A program made the position numbers and the translations under genes. A DNA stretch of 64,000 nt from Physella acuta (taxonomy: Eukaryota > Mollusca > Gastropoda > Physidae). The stretch is from assembly GCF_028476545.1 (NCBI RefSeq), contig NW_026733240.1, positions 1 through 64,000 on the forward strand. The letters run 5' to 3'. The notes below the pieces were generated by a model. That model saw nothing but the letters and a program-made list of their open reading frames with translations, was not told the DNA's origin and did not search any database. Shown here piece by piece: positions 38,344-60,955 of the stretch. Position 1 is the stretch's first letter. Each line of letters begins with the position of its first letter.

Positions 38344-38558
38344 ATAAAAATATCTCAGAACAATTAAATCTCTATTTATTTAGGGTGAATTTTCAGGTTG
38401 TTAGACCACTTACTTGGATTGTTTATTCATACCTTGACACAATTATAGAACATCTATTTGTTATCTCTTGCATGAAATTTTTTTTTTTAGGAAAAATGGA
38501 TTTTTATTTTACTCCATTTTTATTATTATTGTTCTAGTAGTTTCTTGTGTAACAAAGC

Positions 38559-38915
38559 GGTGTCCAAACATGTCACTAGGATTTTTTTGACAATATATAT
38601 ATACCACCCCCTTTCCCATCGTTATAAAAAGAGAAATCACCCTGATCTCTTAACTAATAATTTCAATAATTTCACGACCCCTCATATTTCTGTTTTGTGA
38701 AACAGCCATAGCTGTCTGAAATATTAATTGAGCTTCTTCATTTTTTACAAAACGTCTTTTAAAATAAAATAAAATAACTTCAGAAAATTCAATTTATAAA
38801 GATTTTTAAATTGTCAAAGAAAATTCTCTTTTTCTGAACCAATTTTCCATCCCTCTCTTTCCAACCGGCCCCTTCCCCACCTCACATGGAGTGTGACGTC
38901 ATTTATGGATGAACC
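38559..38915. mobile_element. MITE with CRE-bearing inverted ends, copy 3
   Basis: The left end is decayed (GGTGTCCAAACATGTCACTA then a T run and GAC). The right end GTGTGACGTCATTTATGGAT is intact, with TGACGTCA at 38894-38901. The interior is AT-rich and diverged from copies 1 and 2. Confidence 0.7.
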
Positions 38916-39173
38916 CCAAAGTAGGAAAACATTTCTGAAACGTAGTTTAGAAAGTGAAAGACAAGCATACTTTAAAATCGTTTCCAAAACTTCAAATTGG
39001 GATACCATAACATATATTAAAAGTAAGCTTGTTTTTTATTGGCCTTCAACATAAAAAAAATATATTTTGTAGGAGAAACAAGTAAGGGAGGGGGGGGGGG
39101 GGGAGAGAACCTGCTTTTTCAACAACATCACACAAAAAAAATACTAACCCAAAACCCAACACTGTATTTGTTT

Positions 39174-39368
39174 CAGTGGCGTAGCCAGGAGCGTCTCAAG
39201 GGGGGTGGGGTTCCAATTTTTACCCGGGGACAAGCTTTCAATTTGCACCCCCCTCAGACTTTTGATTTGCACCCCCCCCCCTCATACTTTATATATATAT
39301 ATATATATATACCGAGGGGTCTATGGGGGGGGGGGTTATGACCCCCCCCCCCCTGCTCTACGCCACTG
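39174..39368 (+). mobile_element. CAGTGGCGTAGC hAT-like MITE
   Basis: CAGTGGCGTAGCCAGG to CTACGCCACTG with the perfect 8-bp duplication ATTTGTTT (39166-39173, 39369-39376). The inside shows TTGCACCCCCCTCAGACTTT repeats, a TA microsatellite and ACCGAGGGGTCTATGGGG, matching the 35491 element in reverse. Confidence 0.92.
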
Positions 39369-39376
39369 ATTTGTTT

Positions 39377-42084
39377 CATTTATCTCTGTCACGATAAAGT
39401 GTAAAACTCGCGTACTTTACTTTTTCCCCTTCTCACTTGTTTCATTAACTCGTGACGTCTTTCAATGACGACTAGCTTCACATTTTCTTTAATTAGGGCC
39501 ATGTTCAAATTGGGACGAAGTTGTAACTTTTTTTTTCTTCTGAAAATCATCTCCTTTAGTAAATGTCGACTTCACTCACCATGGCTAATTTGATATTTTC
39601 TATCAACTCTAAATATTCATGACACTAATAAGTGACTATGAATACTATTAGAATAATACTTTCGGTTAAAATAGTCGGATTTCAAGGGTGTCCTTGTGGA
39701 CACACCCCTCCCCGATTGTTTAGGGGAAAAAAATGGGAGGACGCACATTAACAAATAGTTTTCTTGTTTGTAGTTGTTATATAATATAAGTCGCTTTGTT
39801 CTTAATATTCTGCTTATGGGTTTAGCCAACAACTCGTTATCGGCGATAGTGGTTATATGTGAATATTCATAGACCTTTTTAATAAAATAGGTACCCTTTT
39901 ACATCTTTAAGTTAAGCGATAGTTTTAACAGGAAAGGATTTGTTTATCTTAAAGGTTTCCGCCGTACTATTACCCCCCCCCCCCCATGTGACGGCATAAC
40001 ACAACACATAGACGCTTTCTGTTTTGAAATAAGGGAAAACACTTGTCCGTTAGTCTATTTCAACAGTTACCGTGAATAGTCAGTAACTGGCTATCAGTCT
40101 ATCCATTGGTGCCAGTATTCAAGCTAATCTGTTGCTGGGTAGCAGCAACCAAGCTAGCTGTGTAGCATAATCAGTTAACCACGGCAGTAAATAATCTCTC
40201 TATAACAACAGCGGGGGTTCATTTTTTTTTTAACTTCCTATTTATCTCTTAGTTCGGCAATCATTTCCGCTATCTGACGCCGTAGCCCACATATTTGAGG
40301 AAGGTCATAATAAGCCAATACAACGCTAGTGTAAATCTACTCATCCTTTCGCGGTGAGATAGCGTTGTTGAAGTGGCGCGCAATCAACAAGCGGTTCTCG
40401 GCGGACTTGGACCAGTAAGACGCTCAAGTAGTCAATGGAGAGCTTAATTAGTTTTCTATCATTACGTTCTCATGTGATGAACACATGGGAGTGAGGGAGG
40501 GGGGTATCTTTCATTTTTAACTGAGTAATGTCTGAATTAAGTGTTGGGCTACTTGCCTTGTTATATACAAACTAGCCCCCCCCCCCTTCCCCTAACCCTG
40601 ACCCTACAACCCCCCCCCCCCCCCCCCCCCCCCCGTGAAAGCAGCCTCCTCTTAGTTACCTCCTGTAAGTTTAAAATCGTTTCAAACTAAATTATCTGCC
40701 CCTAATAGCCGTCACTAAACCCGGCTCTACTATTTGTAAACATTTAATTTAGCGTGACCACAACTCACCAGACCATGTGGGGGGTGGGGTGGTAGTGATA
40801 GTGATAGAGAGAAAGAGATGGGACTGTAAGGAGGCGCTTGCAGCTTGTTTTCTAAGGTCTCCCAGAAGATAATTATATATATAGATAGTGAGATGAGTCG
40901 TGTTCTCCCCCCCCCCCCCATACTCACCACTCGGACAGTTATTGTGAATCTCATCAAAGACACGCCCATTATCAAGTTTAACAAGGCATATTTATAACCT
41001 GCATTGAAATCTGTGTCGTATTCTAGTGAGCTTTTGAATTAAAAAAAGAGATGCATGTTGCTACACATGTCAAATTATACTCAGTGGTAAAATTTAATAA
41101 GGTTCTTCCCTCCTTCCTCCCTCCCTCCTTTTACCGTCCCAAAACTTAAATACTGTAGGCCTAGATATGGCTACTTTTCGAAGAGCCTAATGGAAACAGC
41201 AGCCTACTTTACTTGGGCGCATAATATTACAATTCTGAAACAGAAAGTTTAATATTAAAACGAAATGGTTTTGTGATATTATCTATGATTTCTGTGACTG
41301 ATAGCCGCTTGTCAATAATCTACTAAAGTACCGTGCAACAGCAGGTCCCCCTTCACAGCACTGAGTAGAACCGTGCGCATTCGATGTGCAAATACCTAGC
41401 GTTGTGGTTCTACCCCTTCCACAGTACTCTGACTTTAAAAAAAAAATCCATGTACACGTATAGGCTACTGGTTTCCTTCTATCTGGTGGAATAAAGACGT
41501 TACTACAAATGACAACAAGCCTTTTTTCCTGTACGGCCGCCCTAGTTGGAGAGTAACTAGGAGTTTCTCTTTTGTTTGCATACCCTCCTGTGTCAGTTAG
41601 AAAAAAAATAATGTATAAGTCGCATGTAAAGGTCTTGGATATTTCATCAGTATATTAAGTCACATGTATGGGCATGGATTAAATCACTATACAATAGTCG
41701 TGGATAAGACACACGTAGAGGTAGTGGACCCAAGCAGTACTTTGCTATTTGTAACAGCGATTAGAGGGGTTGTAGAGGGTCCATTTATCACGTGTCCGAT
41801 AAATGTAGACTGAAGCGCTTTTCTCTTGATAAACACACTGAAGAAATAAACGGTTCTATATTTACTTAATAGCATCTAGGCTCTAATAGATTAGCCATAC
41901 CCTCAGATTTGTATTGTTGGTGTCTCAGATACCGATGATCCAACCCTTGGGGTTAAGGCTAGTGTTAGCAGTAGTTAAGGCGATGGCTAATATTGGGTTA
42001 ATGGTCAGCTTTGGGTTTTGAAGTATTGGCAATACCAAAATAAATACACGAAGTGCTGCTTTTATCTCCGTTATTGCTGAAACG
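39377..42084. other. Intergenic, no gene recognised
   Basis: Unique-looking DNA with a long C run (about 40608-40634) and several shorter ones, and many short frames without splice logic. GC content is somewhat higher around 40200-40450. Nothing could be assigned. Confidence 0.4.
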
Positions 42085-42685
42085 GTTAGTGTGTACGACT
42101 ATCGTATAGCTGTTAGGGTTAGTATAGGCCTGTCGCATAGCTGTTAGGGTTAGTATAGGCCTGTCGCATAGCTGTTAGGGTTGGTATAGGCCTATCGTAT
42201 AGCTGTTAGGGTTAGTATAGGCCTGTCGCATAGATGTTAGGGTTGGTATAGGCCTGTCGCATAGCTGTTAGGGTTAGTGTAGGACTATCGTATAGCTGTT
42301 AGGGTTAGTATAGGACTATCGTATAGCTGTTAGGGTTGATATAGGCCTGTCGCATAGCTGTTAGGGTTAGTGTAGGACTATCGTATAGATGTTAGGGTGG
42401 TATAGGCCTGTCGCATAGCTGTTAGGGTTAGAATAGGACTATCGTATAGCTGTTAAGGTTAGTGTAGGCCTATCATATAGCTGTTAGGGTTAGTGTATGC
42501 CTATCATATAGCTGTTAGGGTTAGTGTAGGCCTATCATATAGCTGTTAGGGTTGGTGTAGGCCTATCGTATAGCTGTTAGGGTTAGTGTAGGCCTAGCAT
42601 ATAGCTGTTAGGGTTAGTGTAGGCCTATCGTATAGCTGTTAGGGTTAGTATAGGTCTATAGTATAACTGTTAGGGTTAGTGTATC
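42085..42685. repeat. 31-bp minisatellite, about 19 copies
   Basis: Units of TATAGCTGTTAGGGTTAGTA followed by TAGGCCTATCG vary at a few positions (GTAGG/ATAGG, CCTGTCGCA/CCTATCGTA/ACTATCGTA). Variants alternate in a way that suggests higher-order duplication. Each unit holds one TTAGGG word. Confidence 0.93.
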
Positions 42686-42771
42686 GATACTAGCAACAAC
42701 TAACGTCTATGTAGGCGTGTATCTGATTATTTCGTGCTATACTGTTCATAGTAGTAACGTAAAGATTCATC

Positions 42772-42850
42772 TTTCGACCTAGTGATCCATTGGGCAGATG
42801 AATTAGAGTTCATATGCTTCTTGACCGCTGCATATGAATGGATAATGTAT
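42772..42850 (-). mobile_element. SINE tail fragment
   Basis: The reverse complement matches the 3' part of the SINE family: CCATTCATATGCAG, AAGCATATGAACTCTAATTC, ATCTGCCCAATGGATCACTA. The head and body are absent. Confidence 0.6.
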
Positions 42851-43577
42851 ACTATTCATAATATTATTTTATAAATGCTGCGGTAATTGTACTCAAAGCA
42901 AACTGTTTATGTGATGCTTGTGCTTTGAGATTGAGAATGTTGAGATTAGCCCCGCCTCCAATGTGTTGCTGTAGTTCCGTCATTAGTTTAACCACGTGAC
43001 CGCTAATAGACCGCCTCATACAAACTTATAACCCTTTGCTACTTTACTGCACTGGGACGTGATGTGAAATACATTTTTTTTGTAAAATCGCCGACGCAAT
43101 GAATGTATTGTAGTAGTATGTAGATAGGGCTGTCTATTACGTACTGTGTAGTCCTTTCTTGTTGTAGGTAAACTCTATCGCTGCGTTTTTGGTTAGGCCT
43201 AATGGTTTCGTTTCAATGTGTTTTCTTACGAAAGGAAATTGGTTTAAACAGAAAAAAAAAATTACCAAGTGAATTTTTAAGATTGTTTTAACCAAGGAAG
43301 GCTATTAAAATAAGTGGTAAAACACAAAGGGGAATAACTCTAAGTTAAAGCCATGCATTAACGCCATATCTAATTACTTAGTGAGAATGTTGTAGTATGT
43401 TACATTTCAATAAAAAGCCGCGTCGTGTTGTTCTATCTGAGATAGGCCACCGTAAAGACACAGGGCTACAATTAGGTATCCTCATTGGCTTTACCGTTTC
43501 CTACACGTATGTGAACAAGGCTAACGGAGGAATGAACCTACCAGGAAGCGGGGTGTGAGGGGGTGGTTTAAAGTTTA

Positions 43578-43620
43578 ACGATCAAGTGCTCTACCAACAA
43601 ATCGCCCAGCCGTCTCTTCC
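43578..43620 (-). mobile_element. SINE head fragment (A box)
   Basis: The reverse complement gives GACGGCTGGGCGATTTGTTG followed by GTAGAGCACTTGATCG, matching the tRNA-like A-box start of the SINE family. The rest is missing, so the call is tentative. Confidence 0.35.
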
Positions 43621-43899
43621 CCTCTCCCGTAGATAAGTATAACGCTTCGTATACCCCCGCCTTCTAGGGCAGGTCAAGGCGATACTAGTATCATTGTTAG
43701 TAAGGGCGGGGCAGAGGGAGTGGGAGGTGAGTAAGCAGGGACATAGCCGGTACCTACTTAACCTAGCGTGGCCAGACCTCAGGTGCAAATCTGTGGAGTG
43801 AGTACAGGCTAAGCTTTAGCACCTGGATGGCTTTTTGAACTTTCACTTAGTGTTGTGCTCAGATAACGCCCTGACACAGTGTGGTATGTGGTTCGCCAT

Positions 43900-44540
43900 T
43901 CTTGTACAGTGCTGTTTCCTAATAGTGCTGTACTTTACCATTCTTATACAGTGTTGTTTCCTATAAGTGCTGTATCACACCATTCTCATACAGTGTTGTT
44001 TCCTATTAGTGCTGTACTTTACCATTCTTATACAGTGCTGTTTCCTGTTAGTGCTGTATCACATCATTCTTATACAGTGTTGTTTCCTATTAGTGCTGTA
44101 CTTTACCATTCTTATACAGTGCTGTTTCCTAAAAGTGCTGTACTTTACCATTCTTATACAGTGCTGTTTCCTGTTAGTGGTGTATCACACCATTCTTATA
44201 CAGTGTTGTTTCCTGTTAGTGTTGTATCTCTCCATTCTTATACAGTGCTGTTTCCTATTAGTGCTGTATCACACCATTCTTATACAGTGCTGTTTCCTAT
44301 TAGTGCTGTATCACATCATTCTTATACAGTGTTTTTCCTATTAGTGCTGTATCACACCATTCTTATACAGTGCTGTTTTCTATTAGTGCTGTATCACATC
44401 ATTCTTATACAGTGTTGTTTCCTATTATTGCTGTATCACACCATTCTTATACAGTGCTGTTTTCTATTAGTGCTGTATCACACAATTCTTATACCGTAGG
44501 CCTATCTCACCATTCTTATACAGTTTTGTTTCCTATTAAT
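43900..44540. repeat. 42-bp minisatellite, about 15 copies
   Basis: The unit is ACCATTCTTATACAGTGCTG, TTTCCTATTAGTGCTGTATC and a 2-base link, with an alternating form ending TGTACTTT. Because 42 is a multiple of three, several frames stay open through the array, which explains the long but spurious reading frames (up to 206 codons). Confidence 0.95.
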
Positions 44541-45017
44541 GTTGTACATGATATTACCATTCAAATTAGTTCTTTATACTATTTATTCCTCAGGGATTAT
44601 GTATAAAACTTCCCATTCTAATGTAAACAAAATATTTGATAATCTATGTACCCAATGATCCTATTAATTTCACAGGTTAACAGTTGTCATAAATATTATT
44701 ACTGGTTATCCTGCCAGTAACCACTCATTTTAGCATGTTTGTTACTTATAGTTTAACTCATTAAATCACATTGATGTTTGTTACTTAAAGCTTAACGCCT
44801 TAAATTATGTTGGTTAGAGTTGGTGTTAGCACATCTAGTTTTTAAAGTGGTTAATGCCATATTATACACAAAGACGTTCCTATAACTGGTGTTTGTATAC
44901 AAACTCCTTATTACAGTTACTTTTTAGATCATTGGAGGGATGGGGTGGAGGATAACCACTTGAGCACTCAATGCAAAGCCTAGAGTATGTTTTATGGTTG
45001 TCTATTTTTATCCTCAG
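44541..45017. other. Upstream flank of the PLEKHA gene
   Basis: Unique AT-rich DNA. It ends with a good acceptor (TTATCCTCAG) at 45008-45017, after which a 5' untranslated segment (45018-45081) leads to the ATG. Confidence 0.4.
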
Positions 45018-45081
45018 GATATATAAGGCTAAAGCGGAGATGTGTAAAATTTGTACTCTAGATTTCTGATGAAATCTTTGA

Positions 45082-54965
<9,884 letters not shown>

Positions 54966-55127
54966 ATTCTGTTGTTCCTTTTTAATTAATTAAGTACCTG
55001 TTTAATACTTTTTAGTAATAGCATAATTTCAACTGCTCAGTATCATAATATCATTAACAAATATTTAAAAAAAAACAATTTTTATCAAGTTCAAGAACTC
55101 AATTTTAAATTGTTCATGTTACTCTCA

Positions 55128-55133
55128 AATAAA
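55128..55133 (+). terminator. Candidate poly(A) signal of the PLEKHA gene
   Basis: AATAAA about 165 bases after the stop at 54965. Further AATAAA words at about 56065 and 56323 could serve longer 3' UTRs. Confidence 0.4.
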
Positions 55134-56792
55134 CTAGATAAATAAGTCATTAAAATGTTTATATCAGCCCATTTTATAATTTAAAGCCAAAAATACTTAT
55201 TACTAATTGGGAACTGAAAGCAAATTCTGCTCTGTAATCTAGTCTTCTATTTAAATATTTATAAACAATTGTTTCCTTATTGTGTTGTATGATGCATTTT
55301 TATAAAAATCAAAAAAAAATATAAATACACTTTGTTGCTTAACTAATAAATCATTAAAATTTTTAGTTAATCTAAGTCTATTTGCTTATCAAAACTGATA
55401 ACAGAGCATAAAAATGTGTTGCTTTGCTAATTTAAGTTTTATGAAACTAAATGTTTTTAAAATTTTAGTGAATAAACCTTCCAAGTTTTTTTTAAGTGCG
55501 GTAGAAGAACTTATAAAGAGTGAAACTGGAAAGTAATTTTATTTTGGATTAATTAAATGAATTCTTTTGGTATATCTAGGTTTAAAGTGTATTGTAAAAC
55601 TGATTTTCATAAAAAAAATTAAAATGTTATCATTTGGATTTTAAAAATTGTAATTCCGCTTTAAAAAAAATAAATAATGTAGGAAGTATTATGCTATATA
55701 ACAATAGCTCTAAAAGATCTGAATTTTAATATTTACAACTGTGTATTAGGCAATACATACTTTATTTCTCAAATGTGTGAATACATTTATTGATGTGATT
55801 GTTTTTAATCTATTGATAGAAGGAGATAAATCTGACAACGAATGAATATTTATGACATGCTTGGGGTGAAGAAGTTTGTTGGTGTAAATTTATGTATATT
55901 GTCGCTTTCAGTTGTCTGCTTTTAAAAAAATTTCACAGTGAACTTAAGATTTGTAAATTCATATAGGATTCAAGTTTTGTTGTGAAATATTTCTAGTAAA
56001 TGTGCTGGTATTTTAAAATTATTACTAATTTTGTTGTAACTTTTTGTAAGAATCCTTATTGGAAAAATAAAACATTTCAAAACTTTTCAAACACTTTAGA
56101 CATAGTATAATATGGATGCAATATCTTATTTTAAAAATGTATCTGCTGCAAACATCAGTTAATTAGTTAATTTGAAACTGTAAATTTTTACCAGATTTTT
56201 TAATTGCTTTGTCGTCTAAAAAATTATATATTGTATGATTCATATTTGAAATGTCCAAAAAAAGTTTGTAATTTGTTCTATATTACTTGTAATTTAAATG
56301 TTTATTAAATTATTATAAATTTGGAATAAAATAATGTATTGCTTTATAACTGAACGGCATTGAGAGTTTTTGGTTTACATCTATTATTTTTTTTTGCCAT
56401 TAGGTTTAGTTTTCAAGTTTTTTGTCTAAATTAAACAAAAATTTCTGGAAATTAAACGACAGACACAGATCACAAGAAGAAATATAATCAAAATAGATGC
56501 AGCTTCCATATAAATGATACTAAACACTGCAAGAAAATATAAAAAAAACTACACACAGTGGTGTTTTGTAATTAATAAATGAATACCTGTTGGCATGTTG
56601 ATTTAGCTTGGAAAGGTATTCAATCTTCATAAAATTATTTTGCATCAAAGCAAAACTGGGCTAACTTTGGCTGTTCTGCTACAAGAAACAGTCCAGTGAG
56701 GTAGATTTAAAATGTGATGAAACTTGGCAATACATGGTTGTTAAGCTAGTTGCACACCTGCAACGGTAGTGTAGATAAGGGGTTAATATTTC

Positions 56793-56794
<2 letters not shown>
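55134..56794. other. AT-rich 3' flank, nothing recognised
   Basis: Low-GC DNA with scattered AATAAA words and no open frames of note. It may be distal 3' UTR of the PLEKHA gene. Confidence 0.4.

Positions 56795-56871
<77 letters not shown>
56795..56871. repeat. (AT)n microsatellite
   Basis: About 38 AT units end exactly where the palindromic element begins. Confidence 0.97.
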
Positions 56872-56874
<3 letters not shown>

Positions 56875-57082
56875 TGCTTATATCTGCCAACGATAGAGGA
56901 AATAGCTCAATTGGATGTTAGAGGATATAAGCACCTAGCGTCTTCCTCTATCGTTGGACGAAATAAGCACATTCTAAAAAATATTTATGCCTATAAATAG
57001 AAGATAAATATAGCCAAAGGATGTGAAAGGATATAAGCACATTCCTTATTTCATCTATGGTTGGTTGAAAAGCACTTCAATT
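56872..57082. mobile_element. Palindromic repeat element beside (AT)n
   Basis: Arms CCAACGATAGAGGAA (56887-56901) and TTCCTCTATCGTTGG (56943-56957) are perfect inverted repeats. They extend outward with mismatches to GTGCTTAT / ATAAGCAC, giving a potential hairpin with about 27-base arms and a 41-base loop. A third, diverged form (GGATATAAGCACATTCC, ATTTCATCTATGGTTGG) follows up to AAAAGCACTT. ACAGTGCTT and AAGCACTT may be outer ends of a small inverted-repeat transposon inserted in the AT tract. The assignment is inference. Confidence 0.5.
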
Positions 57083-57769
57083 TTTTCTGATTTTGTCATT
57101 TGAAAAACTGACGAAACTCAACATTGAGAGTTTCTTAAGGTGTTACTAATAGCTAATTTAACGAAATCCAACTGAGTTATTACTTAATGTGTTACTTACT
57201 GATCGTTATTTTTTTTATAAGTGTAAGCCCACCCAACATTTAGTTTGTTTTTGTTGTCCCAGTTCATTTTTTATGGACAAAGGGAAACAACCGACTTAAT
57301 ATCTTTTACAAAATAAGATATACTTGGTTAACTCCTTTTATTTATTCAAAATTTAATAATAATTGTATTTTTTTTTTTTTGTTTATTTAATTAAATACCG
57401 TATTGGTTCCATTGAAAAACGATCTCAAGAAAAGTGATCTCAGATCAAATATCCCTGACAAATTCTCAAGGACAAACGATACCATAGACAAATGATCTCA
57501 GACAAAATATATCATAGCTAAATTTATTGTATAGAATTTAGACGCGCTTCATGGATGGGTTGGGGGGGGGGGGAGGCTACTACCTAGTGAATTTTCTTTA
57601 GTGCCTACGAACGACAATGGGAGTGCCCGTCTGTGCAGAAAGGAAAACTCACTTCTTGTATACAGTTCTTTGAAAACACAGTGTTCAGCTCCTAGCTGGT
57701 AGAAAGCGCCCCCAGTTCGTGACAATTGCCAGGACACTACGGGGATCACCGCGACCTCAACATCTGAAT
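57083..57769. other. Intergenic with a short degenerate repeat
   Basis: Around 57415-57530 the words AACGATCTCA, GTGATCTCAGA, AATGATCTCAGACAAAATAT and GACAAACGATACC recur at 15-25-base spacing. Nothing else is recognised. Confidence 0.35.
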
Positions 57770-57975
57770 CAGTGTTTCTTCCAGACTTTTTCCTCCGGGG
57801 AGGACCAAAATTTCCGGGTGGTCACTGTTAAAAGTATATATTTTCTATATAAATTACACTTCGTTCGGGGGGGGGGGGAGGTAGACAATTCAGATCAGCA
57901 TAAGTCGGAGATACTGTACGCATCAGTAATTCAGATCAGTGTTTCTTCCAGGCATCTCTGACGGGGGAGGGGGGG
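57770..57975 (+). mobile_element. Decayed G-rich MITE (one or two copies)
   Basis: CAGTGTTTCTTCCAGACTTT starts at 57770, with the family core GTCACTGTTAAAAGTATATA and TTACACTTCGTTCGG. At 57937 a further end, CAGTGTTTCTTCCAGGCATC, appears in the same orientation, followed by a G run. The two ends are not inverted to each other, so this is a truncated pair or a rearranged copy. Confidence 0.65.
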
Positions 57976-57999
57976 GGCTGTGCGCACCCAACTGTGCCT

Positions 58000-60489
58000 A
58001 TCAGTCTCTAACTATCCACAGGTGCACATCTCCACCACTTACTCACCATCGCAACACTACAAATCTAAACAAATCATAGATTTTAGTTTTAAATAGAATA
58101 AATAGATCCATGTTCTTTTATTTTCTCATGTTATCAAAATGCATAGTCACGACCGGCTATTTGGAAAACACATATTGTGCTGTATGTTGACCTACATGCA
58201 CTTGATACTCAATGATGACGGTTTCATCACATAAAATCTCGTACCCATTCAACGAGAACGCGAATGACAATGTTATTCACCTAAATAATATGGCGGCTAC
58301 CTGCAATAGCTAGCATATCAATAACAGTTGTAATGTCCGACAACTAGACCAAAATCTAAATGTTTTATTTGCAATATACGTAATTCCCCTGTTTCTTACG
58401 AATGATTACAATGGTTCTTACAAACCAGAATGCGTGTGACATTTTGGGTCTCCCTGTAGGTAAGGAGATCGATATGATATTGCGATTATGTCTGATTAAT
58501 TTTTTATCTCTGAGCTGAACTGTGAGCTTCAGTGTCTCAAGACAAGAAGTATGAAGTAGACTATCTTAATCAAAATCTAGTCTAGAGATTTTTAGATCTA
58601 TCTAGGTCTAGAACTCTAGATCTGTTAACTAAGTGATTATTTTTCTAGACCTAGTTAAACTAAACGAAGTGACTACTCAGAAAAAGATTTTTCGCCCCAT
58701 CGTCTCCACTTAGTCCGCAAAAGATAGTTCTGCACATGCGAAGTGACCTAGGGCTAGGGTTAAGATTAGGGATAGGCTAGTGTTGGGGTTAGGGCTAGGG
58801 TTCTGCGGTTGTAAACACGCATGCGCAGTACCATCGAAAACATCGCTGCGAAGGCAAGTCATAGTTTCTCTCCATTGCACATGCATATCTTTTTTCGGCT
58901 AGCATCGGCCTAAACTAAAACTATCATCTAAATCTAGTGACTAGTCTAGTCAATGGTCACGAGCGAGAAAGTATTCGAGAGGCCCATTAGGCCTAAATAA
59001 TTAAAAAATCATGCACAGCGCAGTTACAATTAATAAGGCAAGGTTAATTAACTTAATATGGTTATAAAATCCTGGGTGTCTGGTTTTTTTTGGGACTTTA
59101 CTAAAGTTTGGATGTATTTGATGTTAATATTTTCGGTAACTAGATCTAAATAATAATTTTAAAAAAAGCAAAAACAATTTGGTTTTCACGTGTAATAGCG
59201 ACATAAACAATGGCATTCTGCTATTCGATAGGCTGCCATAAATTTTATTGTACACATTGTAAGCAAAAAAAAAAGGAAACTAGGTCATGGGGTTTAAATT
59301 TGCATTGTTATTTAAAAACTTTATCTGCAAAGTTTTAAACAAATAGTTATTAATCACGGAGTTCCTGTACAGCCAATCAATATTTGTATTACGAAAATGA
59401 AACATCCGGTTATAACTTAGGCTTGATGTAAATAAATAGAAATGTAGCCTCAAACTCAACAAGTTATTTTCAAGCTCTCTGGATTTGCAAATTTTATAGC
59501 ATTGATTCTAAAAATATAAAATTTCTGAATTAATTTTAAGAGTTTTTATTTTTTATTATTTTTACGGTCGCTTTGTTTGCTAAATCTAAAAAAGCACATT
59601 TTTATTCCACATCAACAACATGATGGAAGGAATCTCGTCAACTCGCTGGCCTCCATTCTGACTAGTAGTGACTAGGGCTGGCTAGGCCTATGCAATTTTT
59701 TCTTTAGATTTAGATCCAAACGCCATAGATTCTACCTTCATGTAGATCTATGATCATCATCAGTCATACAGTTTTACTAGATCTAGAATAGATTCTAGCA
59801 TTTCTAGATCTAATCAGATCTAAAATCGTAAAATTCTAGAATATAGAAAATACCTACTATATTTAGATCTAGTTCTGATTCTAAAAACAATAATATAGCG
59901 TTGGAAATTATCCGGTAATATTTGTTGAGTGTCATAAACATGGTTAGCTAAGCCCTACTTAGTAAACCATAGTTTATTCGACTGGCAAAATATAAGTAAA
60001 GTTGATTTGGATGCTTGAGAATACTGATGTCTGACAATAGACTCTTCCAAAAATAAGTGTTAGTTTGTTCATTGTTAGTAGTATATTCTAGTTTAGTATT
60101 GTAATTTTGTCTAAGTTTTATAATTAGAAATTAGGGTTATTTGTATGGTAGGACTATGGGTTAGCTAACGGTTAGGATTTAGCATTAACATTAGCAAGCC
60201 ATATGTATGTAGTTAATTAAATACCAGTAACCTAACACCCCTTTTTTTTAAGAAGATACTACTATTAAATACTGGTATAAAAAAATCCACCCTAATAAAA
60301 AAAAAATGGTTTACAGTACCTGTACACTGTTATTTACGTTTTAACATTATACTTGCTACGAAACCATTCCTGAATAATAACCAACATTATATTGTGAGAT
60401 TTACCACGGTTTTTTTTTTTTAAAGAATTCACATTTGTGAAAATAAATGAATGTGTTTGATTGGCCAATGCCAATGGAAACTCCTTAGT
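58000..60489. other. Intergenic, AGATCT-rich in part
   Basis: TCTAGATCT-type clusters recur at about 58560-58640 and 59700-59880. Near 58745-58800 are GGGCTAGGGTTAAGATTAGG-like TTAGGG-related words. No gene was recognised. Confidence 0.5.
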
Positions 60490-60955
60490 CTAAAATTTTC
60501 TCCTCATAGCTGAAATGGTACTCAAGTTATCTGTATTTTAGAACACAGAAATAGAGTAAAGTAAACTTCTGTTTAGTGGAGGTCACTAAAATCTTTTAGA
60601 GTTATCCATGTATAAGATTTTGTACTTATATACGAAATTTTGTCTAAGTACCTGGAACAGTGCTCACATTATAGTCTTCACACGGAAATAGAGTAAAATA
60701 CCAGTTCGGGTTAATGGAAATCTTTCAAAAGTTGATACAAAACTACAAGTTTGATAAATAACTTGTTCATGAAATTTCGTCAACATAACTGTAACGGTAC
60801 CAAAGTTATTGTGTTCACAGACATATACATACACATGCTGACAAAATGGCAAAGCCCAGTTTTCCAACTGAATGACATGGAAAATGCTGAGATATATCTT
60901 GATTTAGAAGTTTTGCTCAATTAAATTAAGTCCTCTATACTGCATGTATGACGAA
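60490..60955 (-). mobile_element. Dispersed repeat, diverged copy of the 10698-11221 element
   Basis: In reverse complement it shares GCAGTATAGAG (left end), GGTACCGTTACAG, TGACGAAATTTCATGAAC, GTATCAACTTTTGAAAGATT and GGTATTTTACTCTATTTC with the first copy. The terminal inverted repeats and TA flanks are no longer clear. Confidence 0.6.

Noticed and set aside
43879-44606. Three overlapping frames of 78-206 codons with a 14-residue repeat
   Set aside because: They are produced by the 42-bp minisatellite in more than one frame at once, so none is likely to be coding.
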